From assembly GCA_023429265.1 (NCBI GenBank), contig JAEYVS010000115.1:1-18842 (forward strand): a stretch of 18,842 bases of DNA. Direction: 5' to 3'. The notes under the pieces were generated by a model, which was not told where the DNA came from, made no database searches, and saw only the letters and a program-made list of their open reading frames with translations. The position numbers were made by a program, and so were the translations under genes. Source of the stretch: Bacteroidota bacterium (GTDB lineage Bacteria > Bacteroidota > Ignavibacteria > Tepidaquicellales > Tepidaquicellaceae). The number at the start of each line of letters is the position of its first letter. The stretch's first letter is position 1. This document shows positions 1 through 7,112 of the stretch, piece by piece.

Positions 1-90
1 AAACACAGCCTAATTCATTGAATTTCAGTAAAAATAGAGTTAGTTTAGTTTAATTGTATTTAATTTAATTTGGCGAGATACGCTTTCTTT

Positions 91-1272
91 ATGCCCGATA
101 AAAACAGTAACTTAGCTAACGACGATAAAAAGAAAAATTCTTCGGGGGATGGTAAATCCCCGTCACCTGACCGCGGAAACAGACGAAGACCCACATTCAG
201 AAAAAGACGATCCGGACATTATAATGTGAATAAAAACCGGGACGATGAAGCAAATCCCGAAGAAAAGAGTTCATCACCGGGTGAAAAACAACAGGTAAAA
301 ACTCATTCAAGACCCCAGAATAAAACTCCCAGGTTAGTACCTTCCAATAAATCGGTTTCGGTTGTAATTCCACTATATAATGAAGAGGAATCACTAAAAG
401 AACTTTCGTATAAGCTTTACCAGGTATTGGACGGGATGAACTGTAATTATGAGGTGATATTCATCGATGACGGAAGTACGGACAGCTCATATAAGAAGAT
501 CCAGGAGATAAATTCCAAGAACAGCAGGTTCCACTGCATTAAGTTCAGACGCAACTATGGCAAGTCAGCCGCCCTCGCTGCCGGTTTTAAAGAGGCAAAA
601 GGCGACATAGTCATAACAATGGACGCTGATCTACAGGATGATCCTGATGAAATTCCGGAGCTAATCAAAAAGCTCAATGAAGGATATGATCTCGTATCAG
701 GGTGGAAAAAAGTACGCTATGATCCCTTCATTAAAAAATATACATCGAAATTTTTTAATTTCGTGACATCAAAGGTGTCGGGCATCAGTCTTCACGATTT
801 TAACTGCGGGCTGAAGGCATATAAGAAAGATGTAGTAAAGAGTGTTCAGATATACGGTGAAATGCACAGGTACGTACCGGCGCTGGCTTTTCTCGCGGGA
901 TTTAAGGTGACTGAAAAACCCGTAAAGCATCACGCGAGGAAATACGGCGTCACTAAGTTCGGAGCAAGCAGATTTTTAAATGGCTTCCTGGATTTGATGA
1001 CTGTAGTATTCACATCAAAGTTTATGAGCAGGCCGCTTCATTTATTCGGAATTCTAGGCATACTGAGCTTTATCTGTGGTTTCCTGATAATGACATATCT
1101 CACTGTAATGAAATACGCCGCGGGAATGTCCATCAGCGACAGGCCTTTATTCCTGGTAGGGATATTATTCACGATTGTTGGTGTACAGTTTTTAACGCTT
1201 GGATTAATAGCCGAGATGATAACGAAAACCACTTCCCGGGAAGCGGATTATCTGATCGAATCAAAAATATAA
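91..1272 (+). CDS. Polyprenyl-phosphate (DPM1/ArnC-like) family 2 glycosyltransferase with basic N-terminal tail
   Basis: This is a GT2 (GT-A fold) transferase that moves a sugar from a nucleotide sugar, probably to a polyprenyl phosphate, on the cytoplasmic face of the membrane. From the ATG at 91 it has 393 residues. The glycosyltransferase core starts near residue 90 with VVIPLYNEEES. The nucleotide-binding DDGSTD is near 126 and the metal-binding DADLQDDP near 178-185. Two hydrophobic helices near 318-340 and 352-375 match the C-terminal anchor of DPM1/GtrB/ArnC-like enzymes. The first ~85 residues are very polar and rich in K, R, S, P and D, so probably disordered; the usual family members lack this tail. 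A TTG at 70 would add seven residues; neither start has a clear Shine-Dalgarno, and ATG is preferred. lpxA follows after 28 bp, suggesting an envelope role. Donor and acceptor cannot be read from sequence. Confidence 0.9.
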   Translation: MPDKNSNLANDDKKKNSSGDGKSPSPDRGNRRRPTFRKRRSGHYNVNKNRDDEANPEEKSSSPGEKQQVKTHSRPQNKTPRLVPSNKSVSVVIPLYNEEESLKELSYKLYQVLDGMNCNYEVIFIDDGSTDSSYKKIQEINSKNSRFHCIKFRRNYGKSAALAAGFKEAKGDIVITMDADLQDDPDEIPELIKKLNEGYDLVSGWKKVRYDPFIKKYTSKFFNFVTSKVSGISLHDFNCGLKAYKKDVVKSVQIYGEMHRYVPALAFLAGFKVTEKPVKHHARKYGVTKFGASRFLNGFLDLMTVVFTSKFMSRPLHLFGILGILSFICGFLIMTYLTVMKYAAGMSISDRPLFLVGILFTIVGVQFLTLGLIAEMITKTTSREADYLIESKI

Positions 1273-1300
1273 ACCGATTTAACTCTCGAAGTAACCTCAT

Positions 1301-2065
1301 ATGGATTTTTCAAAAGTCAGCAATAAGGCGCGAATTGGAAACAATGTAAGCATCGGAGAATTTACCATCATCAATGACGATGTAGAAGTAGGCGACAATT
1401 GCGTAATAGGAAGCAGTGTTGTATTAGAAAACGGCGCGAGAATAGCAAATAACGTAAAGATTGGCCACGGAACGATAATAGGAGGTGCGCCGCAGGACCT
1501 GAAATTCGAAGGTGAGTTAACCACTGCTGAAGTAGGTGAAGGTACAACAATACGGGAATATACGACAATAAACCGGGGTACGAAGCACAGCGGCACAACA
1601 AAAGTAGGCAAGAACTGCTTTATAATGAGCTATGTACACGTGGCTCACGACTGCGTAATAAATGACAATGTAATAATCGCAAATGCCGTTAATATGGCGG
1701 GACACGTTGAGATCGATGACCAGGTATTTGTTGGAGGGCTGGTAGCCTTGCATCAGTTCATTAAACTGGGAAAACACATTATGATCGGTGCAGCGTGTAA
1801 GGCTGTAAAGGACGTTCCTCCGTACATACTCGCGGGTAATGAGCCTCTGAAGTACGAGGGAGTGAACATAGTGGGTTTGAGGAGAAAGGGATTTACGAAT
1901 GAGCAGATAGGAACCATACGTGATGCGTATGATACGATCTACCGTTCCGGGTATAATGTGTCGGACGCGGTGAAAAAGATAGAATCGGAAATGGAAAAGA
2001 CCCCCGAGATCAACGAGATATTAACTTTCATTAAAAACAGTACAAGAGGCCTCCTTAGAGGTTAA
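1301..2065 (+). CDS. lpxA: UDP-N-acetylglucosamine O-acyltransferase LpxA
   Basis: LpxA performs the first step of lipid A synthesis, moving an R-3-hydroxyacyl chain from acyl carrier protein to the 3-OH of UDP-GlcNAc in the cytoplasm. The 254-residue length is normal. Residues 1-185 are hexapeptide repeats of the left-handed beta-helix. The LpxA-specific GGAPQDLKF is at 61-69 and REYTTINRGT at 85-94. The YVHVAHD segment at 111-117 holds His116, equivalent to catalytic His125 of E. coli, and His113. The C-terminal helical domain contains VGLRRKGF and ends in STRGLLRG, both typical. The adjacent lpxD, lpxC or fabZ often seen next to lpxA are absent here. It shares a compact group with the glycosyltransferase upstream and panB 16 bp downstream. 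Its presence says the organism makes lipid A. Confidence 0.97.
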   Translation: MDFSKVSNKARIGNNVSIGEFTIINDDVEVGDNCVIGSSVVLENGARIANNVKIGHGTIIGGAPQDLKFEGELTTAEVGEGTTIREYTTINRGTKHSGTTKVGKNCFIMSYVHVAHDCVINDNVIIANAVNMAGHVEIDDQVFVGGLVALHQFIKLGKHIMIGAACKAVKDVPPYILAGNEPLKYEGVNIVGLRRKGFTNEQIGTIRDAYDTIYRSGYNVSDAVKKIESEMEKTPEINEILTFIKNSTRGLLRG

Positions 2066-2081
2066 AACAGAGGCCAATATA

Positions 2082-2903
2082 ATGTCAGCCAGCAGCAAAG
2101 ATAATAAGCACGTAACCACGAAGGTCCTTAAGCAGATGAAAGAGCGGGGCGAAAAGATCGCCATGCTTACTGCGTACGACTATATGACAGGAAAATTCCT
2201 GGATGAGTGCGGAATAGAAATAATACTGGTAGGGGATTCGCTGGGTAATGTAATACAGGGATATGAGACGACTATCCCCGTAACGCTTGATGAGATGGTA
2301 TATCATACTAAGATCGTGAAGAAGGGTGTAAAGAACGCAATAGTGGTAGGGGATATGACATTTATGAGCTACCAGATAGGTACCGAAGATGCAATAAGGA
2401 ATTGCGGTATGATGATGAAGCTAACGGAGTGTGATGCTGTAAAGATGGAAGGCGGAAAACACATTACGGAAACCGTAAGACGGGTAGTAGAGATAGGAAT
2501 TCCTGTTATGGGGCATCTTGGATTGACGCCGCAGTCCATACACGAATTCGGCTCGTATAAGACAAGAGGCAAAAGCGAAGAAGAAGCGGAGCAGATATAT
2601 GAAGACGCGATAGCCCTGGAGAAGGCCGGATGTTTTTCGATAGTCCTGGAGAAAATTCCAATGGAGCTGGGGAAAAAGGTTTCAGAGGCAATTTCAATCC
2701 CAACAATCGGCATTGGCGCAGGTCCGTATTGCGACGGTCAGGTACTGGTATTACAGGATATGCTGGGGATGAATGAAGAATTTAAGCCGAGATTTGTAAG
2801 GAGGTATATGAATTTAGCCGAGGAGATGAGAAAGGCAGTCGGGTCATACATAAAGGATATCAAGAGCGGAGATTTTCCTACTAAAGAAGAAAGCTACGAA
2901 TAA
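2082..2903 (+). CDS. panB: 3-methyl-2-oxobutanoate hydroxymethyltransferase (ketopantoate synthesis)
   Basis: PanB transfers a hydroxymethyl group from 5,10-methylene-tetrahydrofolate to 2-oxoisovalerate, the first committed step to pantothenate and coenzyme A. The 273-residue protein has the complete family signature: MLTAYDYMTGKFLDE near 28-42, the metal-binding GDSLGN (Asp52) and GDMTF (Asp91), KMEGG at 121-125 (Lys121, Glu123), GHLGLTPQ at 144-151, the catalytic glutamate in VLEKIP (Glu190), and the C-terminal GIGAG and CDGQVLVLQDMLG. The start is supported by AGAGG eight bases upstream. It lies 16 bp after lpxA, so the two are probably co-transcribed. The pairing of lipid A and CoA genes is unremarkable; no other pan genes are in the window. 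Confidence 0.97.
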   Translation: MSASSKDNKHVTTKVLKQMKERGEKIAMLTAYDYMTGKFLDECGIEIILVGDSLGNVIQGYETTIPVTLDEMVYHTKIVKKGVKNAIVVGDMTFMSYQIGTEDAIRNCGMMMKLTECDAVKMEGGKHITETVRRVVEIGIPVMGHLGLTPQSIHEFGSYKTRGKSEEEAEQIYEDAIALEKAGCFSIVLEKIPMELGKKVSEAISIPTIGIGAGPYCDGQVLVLQDMLGMNEEFKPRFVRRYMNLAEEMRKAVGSYIKDIKSGDFPTKEESYE

Positions 2904-2962
2904 ACTTCTGATTTACTTTCCGTTAGAATTGAAACTACGGTAAAATATTTGTGATAAATTCA

Positions 2963-2991
2963 TTGTTAAAAAATTATATTTATATTAATTT
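2963..2991 (+). promoter_or_regulatory. Possible promoter upstream of the DHH phosphoesterase
   Basis: In the 103-bp gap after panB there is TTGTTA (2963-2968), a 17-bp spacer and TAATTT (2986-2991), giving a start site only about 10 bases before the ATG at 3007. The same TAATTT hexamer is used in the better promoter at 6932. The region is very AT-rich, so a chance match is quite possible. Confidence 0.3.
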
Positions 2992-3006
2992 ATTCTGTAA
3001 TAATAA

Positions 3007-3999
3007 ATGGGTAGAAAATACAGAGAACTAAACGAATTACTTGTATCAAGTAAAAAGATCGTTATTACTACCCACGTTATTCCTGACGGCGATGCCATTG
3101 GAAGTTCGATGGCAATGAAATCGTTCCTTGAAAAGAATTATAAAAATCCTGTAGTTATCAATCACTCTCCAACACCGGAGAACCTGAAGTTCCTCGACCC
3201 GGATGAGAGCATAAGGGTATTTGAAGATGACCAGACGGAGAATGAACAATTAATTTCAGAAGCTGATCTCATAATATTGCTGGATACGAATGAGTATTCC
3301 CGTACACGCTCGATGGAACAGCGATTGATAAATTCACCTGCAAAAAAGCTTTGCATAGACCATCACCAGGATATGCAGTCAGAGAAATTTGACCTTGTAA
3401 TATCTGATACGGAATCTCCATCGACCTGCCAGATAGTATATGACTATCTGATAACAGAACACCCGGACACGATCGATAAAAAGATCTCTGAGGCTCTATA
3501 TACAGGGATAATTACTGATACTGGTTCATTCAGATATCCCAGGACAACAGAAGAGACATTTCTCAGCTGCGCTGAGCTTGTTCGCAGGGGAGCGGATCCG
3601 GTTTGGATATATGAAAAGATATACAATGAGAACAGTATTAATAAGATAAGGCTTATGTCGAGATATGTGAGCAGCTTTGAGTTTCATTACAATGACAGAT
3701 TAGGATTAGGAATGCTGACGGCAGAAGATTTCGCGGAGACCGGGGCAGATCAGACAGACATAGAGGGATTTTCGAGTATAATGATGAGCATAAAGGGAAT
3801 TGTGGCAAGCATTATGCTTGTGGAGCTCCCGCACAGCATTAAAATATCATTAAGGTCGAAAGGTGACATACCGGTAAATGAAATAGCTAAACAATTTGAC
3901 GGAGGCGGCCACAGAAACGCGGCAGGAGCTTCGTATTATCAGGGGAACATACAGGAGTTAAAGACAAAAGTATTGTCAGTTGCTAAAAATTACATTTAA
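3007..3999 (+). CDS. nrnA: DHH/DHHA1 phosphoesterase, NrnA-type oligoribonuclease and pAp phosphatase
   Basis: NrnA-type enzymes finish RNA decay by cutting 2-5 nt oligoribonucleotides and also dephosphorylate 3'-phosphoadenosine 5'-phosphate. The 330-residue length is typical. The DHH domain shows the manganese ligand motifs in order: THVIPDGDAIGS at 22-33 (His23, Asp27, Asp29), LLDTNE at 91-96 (Asp93), the name-giving DHH at 118-120, and TGIITDTGSFRYPRT at 166-180 (Asp171). The DHHA1 substrate-binding domain ends with the glycine motif FDGGGHRNAAG at 297-307. Cyclic-di-AMP or pGpG hydrolases share this architecture, so substrate choice is by family default. It is separated from panB by 103 bp and followed after 18 bp by the aminopeptidase, with which it probably forms a two-gene operon ending at the terminator near 5528. 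Confidence 0.9.
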   Translation: MGRKYRELNELLVSSKKIVITTHVIPDGDAIGSSMAMKSFLEKNYKNPVVINHSPTPENLKFLDPDESIRVFEDDQTENEQLISEADLIILLDTNEYSRTRSMEQRLINSPAKKLCIDHHQDMQSEKFDLVISDTESPSTCQIVYDYLITEHPDTIDKKISEALYTGIITDTGSFRYPRTTEETFLSCAELVRRGADPVWIYEKIYNENSINKIRLMSRYVSSFEFHYNDRLGLGMLTAEDFAETGADQTDIEGFSSIMMSIKGIVASIMLVELPHSIKISLRSKGDIPVNEIAKQFDGGGHRNAAGASYYQGNIQELKTKVLSVAKNYI

Positions 4000-4017
4000 T
4001 AAATAAATTTTTTCGAA

Positions 4018-5505
4018 ATGAAAGTTACCTACAGTAAAGGATTACCAAAAGCAGACGCATATATGTTTTTATGCTTTGAAGACGGCAAAAAGCTAAAAGA
4101 CAGGCTTGAAGATATTCAGAAGCTTCTTGGAGTAAAATTCCAGAAAGAAAGTATTGAGGATTTTCACGGGAAAGATACCGAAAGCGACCTGCTTTATGCC
4201 GATGGTAAAAGGATCATCATATCAGGGGTTGGCAAAAGGGATAAATGCGATCTTGAAAAGCTCAGACGAGCGTGTTCAAGAGGGATAAGAATAGCCGGTA
4301 CTCTGAAGGTGGATACTGTAGCAATCCAGATATTCGATGAGGATTTTAACGGATGCAGCTTTGAGGATATTGCCATCGCGCAATCTGAAGCCTGCCTGAT
4401 GAGACTTTACAGGTTCGACAAATACTACACCAGCAAAGAGTATGAAAAGATAGAGCTCAAAGAACTGACATTCTTTGCGGACAAGAATAGCAAGCATCAT
4501 AAGGATTTTGCCGAAGGTGTAAAGGCAGGTCATATCCTGGGTGAATCAACGAATCTTGCGAGGGACCTTGGAAATGAGCCATCGAATGTAGCATACCCCA
4601 AATATGTAGCCGATTTCATAAAGAAGCGAGGAGCAAAGCTCGGATATAGCGTAAAGGTATTGGGCAAGAAGGAGCTTGAGAAACTTAAAGCGGGATTAAT
4701 TCTTGGTGTGGCGAAAGGAAGCATTTTCGAGCCTCAATTCGCGATAATGGAATACAAGGGTGGAAGCTCAAAAGATAAACCTTATGTATTGGTAGGTAAA
4801 GGTGTAACATTTGACTCTGGCGGCATATCCATAAAGCCCTCCGGAGGAATGGAACAAATGAAGATGGATATGTGCGGAGCTGCTTCAGTAATCGGGGCAT
4901 TCGATGCAATTGCAAGATTGAAATTAAAAGCGAATGTTATCGGACTTGTACCGCTTGTAGAGAATATGCCGAGCGGAACTGCATTCCGACCGGGCGACAT
5001 ATTGACGGGGATGAATGGAATCACTGTTGAGGTTCAAAATACGGATGCCGAAGGAAGGCTGATATTAAGTGACGCACTTGCTTACGCGGAGAGATACAAG
5101 CCCAAATATGTTATCGACCTTGCAACATTGACGGGAGCGGCTGTGATAGCTCTTGGTCATTATGCAACAATAGCTGTTTCAAATAGTGACGAGCTGACGG
5201 GAAAACTAATGAAAGCCGGGGAAAAAACATATGAAAGAGTATGGGAGCTTCCATCGTGGGATGAGTATGACAGGCTGATAGACTCCGATGTAGCCGACAT
5301 AACAAATGTAGGAAAAGGCAGGCAGGCAGGTTCGATAGTAGCGGGTATGTTCCTGAAGCGATTCGTTAAGGATTATAAATGGACTCACCTGGACATAGCA
5401 GGAACCGCGATGAACAACAAAGCAGAAAATTACATTCCGGCACAGGCTACAGGCGTTGGCGTGAGATTATTAACCGAATTTATCAGGGAAGACCTTAGAA
5501 GTTAA
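4018..5505 (+). CDS. pepA: Leucyl aminopeptidase, peptidase family M17
   Basis: This cytosolic two-metal aminopeptidase removes N-terminal residues, preferring leucine-like ones, from peptides. It has 495 residues, normal for the family. The N-terminal alpha/beta domain (about 1-165) is divergent, as usual. The C-terminal catalytic domain carries GKGVTFDSGG at 260-269 (Lys261 and Asp266 bind metal), SIKPS with catalytic Lys273, MKMDMCGA with Asp284, and the M17 signature NTDAEGRL at 341-348 (Asp343, Glu345, Arg347). All metal ligands and catalytic residues are present, so it should be active. No signal peptide is seen. It starts 18 bp after the DHH gene without a good Shine-Dalgarno, and its transcript ends at the strong hairpin at 5528. 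Confidence 0.96.
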   Translation: MKVTYSKGLPKADAYMFLCFEDGKKLKDRLEDIQKLLGVKFQKESIEDFHGKDTESDLLYADGKRIIISGVGKRDKCDLEKLRRACSRGIRIAGTLKVDTVAIQIFDEDFNGCSFEDIAIAQSEACLMRLYRFDKYYTSKEYEKIELKELTFFADKNSKHHKDFAEGVKAGHILGESTNLARDLGNEPSNVAYPKYVADFIKKRGAKLGYSVKVLGKKELEKLKAGLILGVAKGSIFEPQFAIMEYKGGSSKDKPYVLVGKGVTFDSGGISIKPSGGMEQMKMDMCGAASVIGAFDAIARLKLKANVIGLVPLVENMPSGTAFRPGDILTGMNGITVEVQNTDAEGRLILSDALAYAERYKPKYVIDLATLTGAAVIALGHYATIAVSNSDELTGKLMKAGEKTYERVWELPSWDEYDRLIDSDVADITNVGKGRQAGSIVAGMFLKRFVKDYKWTHLDIAGTAMNNKAENYIPAQATGVGVRLLTEFIREDLRS

Positions 5506-5527
5506 TATAAAATATGTTATAATATAC

Positions 5528-5563
5528 AGGTTTATCTATTTAATTATAGATAAACCTTTTTTA
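5528..5563 (+). terminator. Factor-independent terminator after pepA
   Basis: A perfect 12-bp inverted repeat (AGGTTTATCTAT at 5528-5539 and its complement at 5546-5557) with a TTAATT loop runs into a T-rich tail. It lies 22 bp after the aminopeptidase stop and separates it from the NamZ gene. Confidence 0.93.
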
Positions 5564-5595
5564 TTTTAAGTAAACATTAAAAGAAAAGGAAACGG

Positions 5596-6840
5596 ATGAA
5601 GATATTTATCAGTGCATTACTATGCTTATGTTTATTTGCAGCAACTTCTGCACAAATGGCGGAAGGTGAAACGGATCAACATAATACGGACGGGTTCCGG
5701 CTTGGAAATGACATACTTGCGCAAGACAGGGCAGACCTTATCAGCGGAAAGAACATTGGGATAATTACCAATACCAGCGGTGTGACTTCTGACGGACGGC
5801 TATTTGTGGATGTATTATTAGAGAGAGATGATGTAGGAAGTATTAAAGTATTCAGCCCGGAGCACGGATTTGAGATAGATGACAGGGATGTGAATTATGT
5901 TACTCAAAAGGGATTCAGTGTTGTATCGTTATATGGTAATAAGAAGAAACCTTCACGCGGTGACCTGTCAGATGTGGATGTATTGATATACGACATACAG
6001 GATGTCGGGGCGAGGTTTTACACCTATATTAATACTATGTTTTATTGCATGGAGGCTGCTACGGAGAATGGAGTAAAATTCGTGGTGACTGACAGGCCAA
6101 TCATACCGGACGCTAATTATGTGGACGGGTTTATGCTGGAGGATAACGTGAAATCCTTTGTTGGGCTGCTGGATATTCCCATTGCATACGGGATGACCAG
6201 CGGGGAGCTCGCGAGATTCATTAACGGGGAGTATCTGAATAATACCTGCGACCTGGAGATAGTTCAGATGGAAGGATACAGCCGTTCCAAGAAATATGAA
6301 GACCTGGGAATCACCTGGGTAAAGCCCTCTCCGAGCATGTATTTTCCATCAACGGCGGAAACTTACCAGGGGACGTGTTTATTCGAGGGAACGAACTTCG
6401 CAGAAGGAAGGGGTACTGACAGACCATTTGAATATGTGGGCGCGCCATACTGCAACGGAGCAACGTTGAAAGAAGCAATGGACAAATATGGATTTGAGGG
6501 AGTGACTTTTGAGGCGATAGAGTTCACACCATCATCCATCACAAGCCCGTCTAATCCTCCGAAGTACGTAGGGCAGAACTGCAGCGGGGTATTCATAAAT
6601 GTGACGGATAAAAGTAAATTCGAGCCGGTGAAGGTTGGGATTGCTATGATAGTAGAGCTTTATAATAATTTTCCCGGGTTTGACTGGAGGAATGATAATT
6701 ACATAGATAAGCTGTCAGGTACAAAAAGCCTTAGACAGATGGTGTCGAATGGTTCTTCATATGAGGATTTAATCGCATATTATTCCGGTGGCGTGGAGCA
6801 ATTTAAACAGGTACGAGAGAAATATCTGATATATAAATAG
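5596..6840 (+). CDS. namZ: Secreted exo-beta-N-acetylmuramidase, NamZ/GH171 family (DUF1343)
   Basis: NamZ enzymes release MurNAc from the non-reducing end of peptidoglycan fragments, so this is probably a cell-wall recycling or scavenging enzyme acting outside the cytoplasm. The 414-residue protein begins with a signal peptide (MKIFISALLCLCLFAATSAQ, cleavage near 20). Family motifs follow: GIITNTSGV at 55-63, FSPEHGF at 86-92 (the conserved PEHG glutamate), SLYG and KKPS near 111-120, the hallmark DVLIYDIQDVGARFYTYI at 128-145, VTDRP at 164-168, PSPSMYFPSTAETYQGTCLFEGTNFAEGRGTDRPFE at 245-279 and a C-terminal tail. Start choice is supported by AAGGA five bases upstream. It stands as a single gene between two terminators. 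No lipobox and no T9SS tag are present, so a periplasmic place is likely. Confidence 0.9.
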   Translation: MKIFISALLCLCLFAATSAQMAEGETDQHNTDGFRLGNDILAQDRADLISGKNIGIITNTSGVTSDGRLFVDVLLERDDVGSIKVFSPEHGFEIDDRDVNYVTQKGFSVVSLYGNKKKPSRGDLSDVDVLIYDIQDVGARFYTYINTMFYCMEAATENGVKFVVTDRPIIPDANYVDGFMLEDNVKSFVGLLDIPIAYGMTSGELARFINGEYLNNTCDLEIVQMEGYSRSKKYEDLGITWVKPSPSMYFPSTAETYQGTCLFEGTNFAEGRGTDRPFEYVGAPYCNGATLKEAMDKYGFEGVTFEAIEFTPSSITSPSNPPKYVGQNCSGVFINVTDKSKFEPVKVGIAMIVELYNNFPGFDWRNDNYIDKLSGTKSLRQMVSNGSSYEDLIAYYSGGVEQFKQVREKYLIYK

Positions 6841-6865
6841 ATATTCAACAAACATAGAAACTTCT

Positions 6866-6893
6866 AAAAGCCCCTAAAATAGGGGCTTTTTTT
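6866..6893 (+). terminator. Factor-independent terminator after namZ
   Basis: A 10-bp stem (AAAAGCCCCT at 6866-6875 and AGGGGCTTTT at 6881-6890) with a five-base AAAAT loop is followed by a run of T. It lies 26 bp after the stop of namZ and isolates the accessory region downstream. Confidence 0.95.
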
Positions 6894-6931
6894 ATGTCCA
6901 AAAATTTCGTTCAATATTATCAAAATAGGTA

Positions 6932-6960
6932 TTGACATTCGAATTAATTCTACTTAATTT
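6932..6960 (+). promoter_or_regulatory. Promoter of operon A/B (TTGACA, 17 bp, TAATTT)
   Basis: TTGACA at 6932-6937 is followed by a 17-bp spacer and TAATTT at 6955-6960. This lies in the 272-bp gap between namZ and the first propeller gene and right before a dyad and a short SD-led ORF. The distance from TTGACA to the first ATG (81 bp) is identical at the second copy near 12564. The hexamers fit the general sigma70 pattern; whether this organism uses it is assumed. Confidence 0.6.
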
Positions 6961-6982
6961 TATCGTACTGAAAGGTACGATA
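6961..6982 (+). promoter_or_regulatory. 22-bp dyad (8-6-8) next to the -10 box, putative operator
   Basis: Perfect inverted repeat: TATCGTAC, a six-base TGAAAG loop, GTACGATA. It begins directly after the -10 hexamer, so it would cover the transcription start. A second element of the same geometry sits at 12592-12613 before the paralogous operon. Conserved positions between the two give T.T.GTA and TACGA.A half-sites. Because the start site would fall inside the left arm, a DNA operator is more likely than an RNA hairpin. No T-run suitable for a terminator follows. TrmB-like proteins encoded in these operons are the natural candidate binders, which is an inference. Confidence 0.6.
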
Positions 6983-7012
6983 TTTTGAAAAATAAACATT
7001 AAGGAGCAACAG

Positions 7013-7051
7013 ATGGAAAACAGAAAAAAGAAATTCATAATATTTCCATAA
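7013..7051 (+). CDS. Possible 12-residue leader peptide (MENRKKKFIIFP)
   Basis: A short ORF starts six bases after a good Shine-Dalgarno (AAGGAG, 7001-7006) and is the first ORF behind the promoter and dyad. It has a basic start (RKKK) and a hydrophobic end, then a stop 61 bp before the propeller gene. The matching position in the second operon carries a 34-residue membrane peptide. It may be a leader peptide, a decayed copy of such a peptide, or a chance ORF. No attenuator with amino-acid-specific codons is visible. Confidence 0.35.
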   Translation: MENRKKKFIIFP

Positions 7052-7092
7052 GATTTAAAAAAATAACACCCCAAATTAATTTAAAAATAAGT

Positions 7093-7104
7093 CTCCTGAA
7101 GGAG
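7093..7104 (+). promoter_or_regulatory. Shine-Dalgarno of propeller 1 inside a small hairpin
   Basis: The ribosome site AAGGAG (7099-7104) lies eight bases before the ATG at 7113. It is immediately preceded by its own complement: CTCC (7093-7096), a TGAA tetraloop, GGAG (7101-7104). A four-base-pair stem is weak but could lower initiation. The Shine-Dalgarno itself is clear; the hairpin role is speculative. Confidence 0.5.
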
Positions 7105-7112
7105 CGAACAAC

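Noticed and set aside
1297..1611. Minus-strand open frame of 104 codons opposite lpxA; similar minus-strand frames at 2369-2713 and 8534-8857
   Set aside because: They lie fully opposite well-supported genes, have no recognisable domain, and follow from the codon pattern of the real gene on the + strand.
2919..2941. Imperfect dyad CCGTTAG ... CTACGG between panB and the DHH gene
   Set aside because: The arms differ in length and need a bulge, no T run follows, and it does not fit the 8-6-8 geometry of the operator-like elements.
6961..6982. Reading the dyad at 6961 as a transcription terminator of namZ
   Set aside because: A much better terminator lies at 6866-6893, the dyad is preceded by promoter boxes, and it is followed by only four T and then A-rich sequence.
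6961..6982. Equating the dyad with the archaeal TrmB box (TATCAC-N5-GTGATA)
   Set aside because: Only the outer TATC...GATA agrees in the first copy, and the second copy (TGTT...GACA) does not keep it, so no direct link is claimed.
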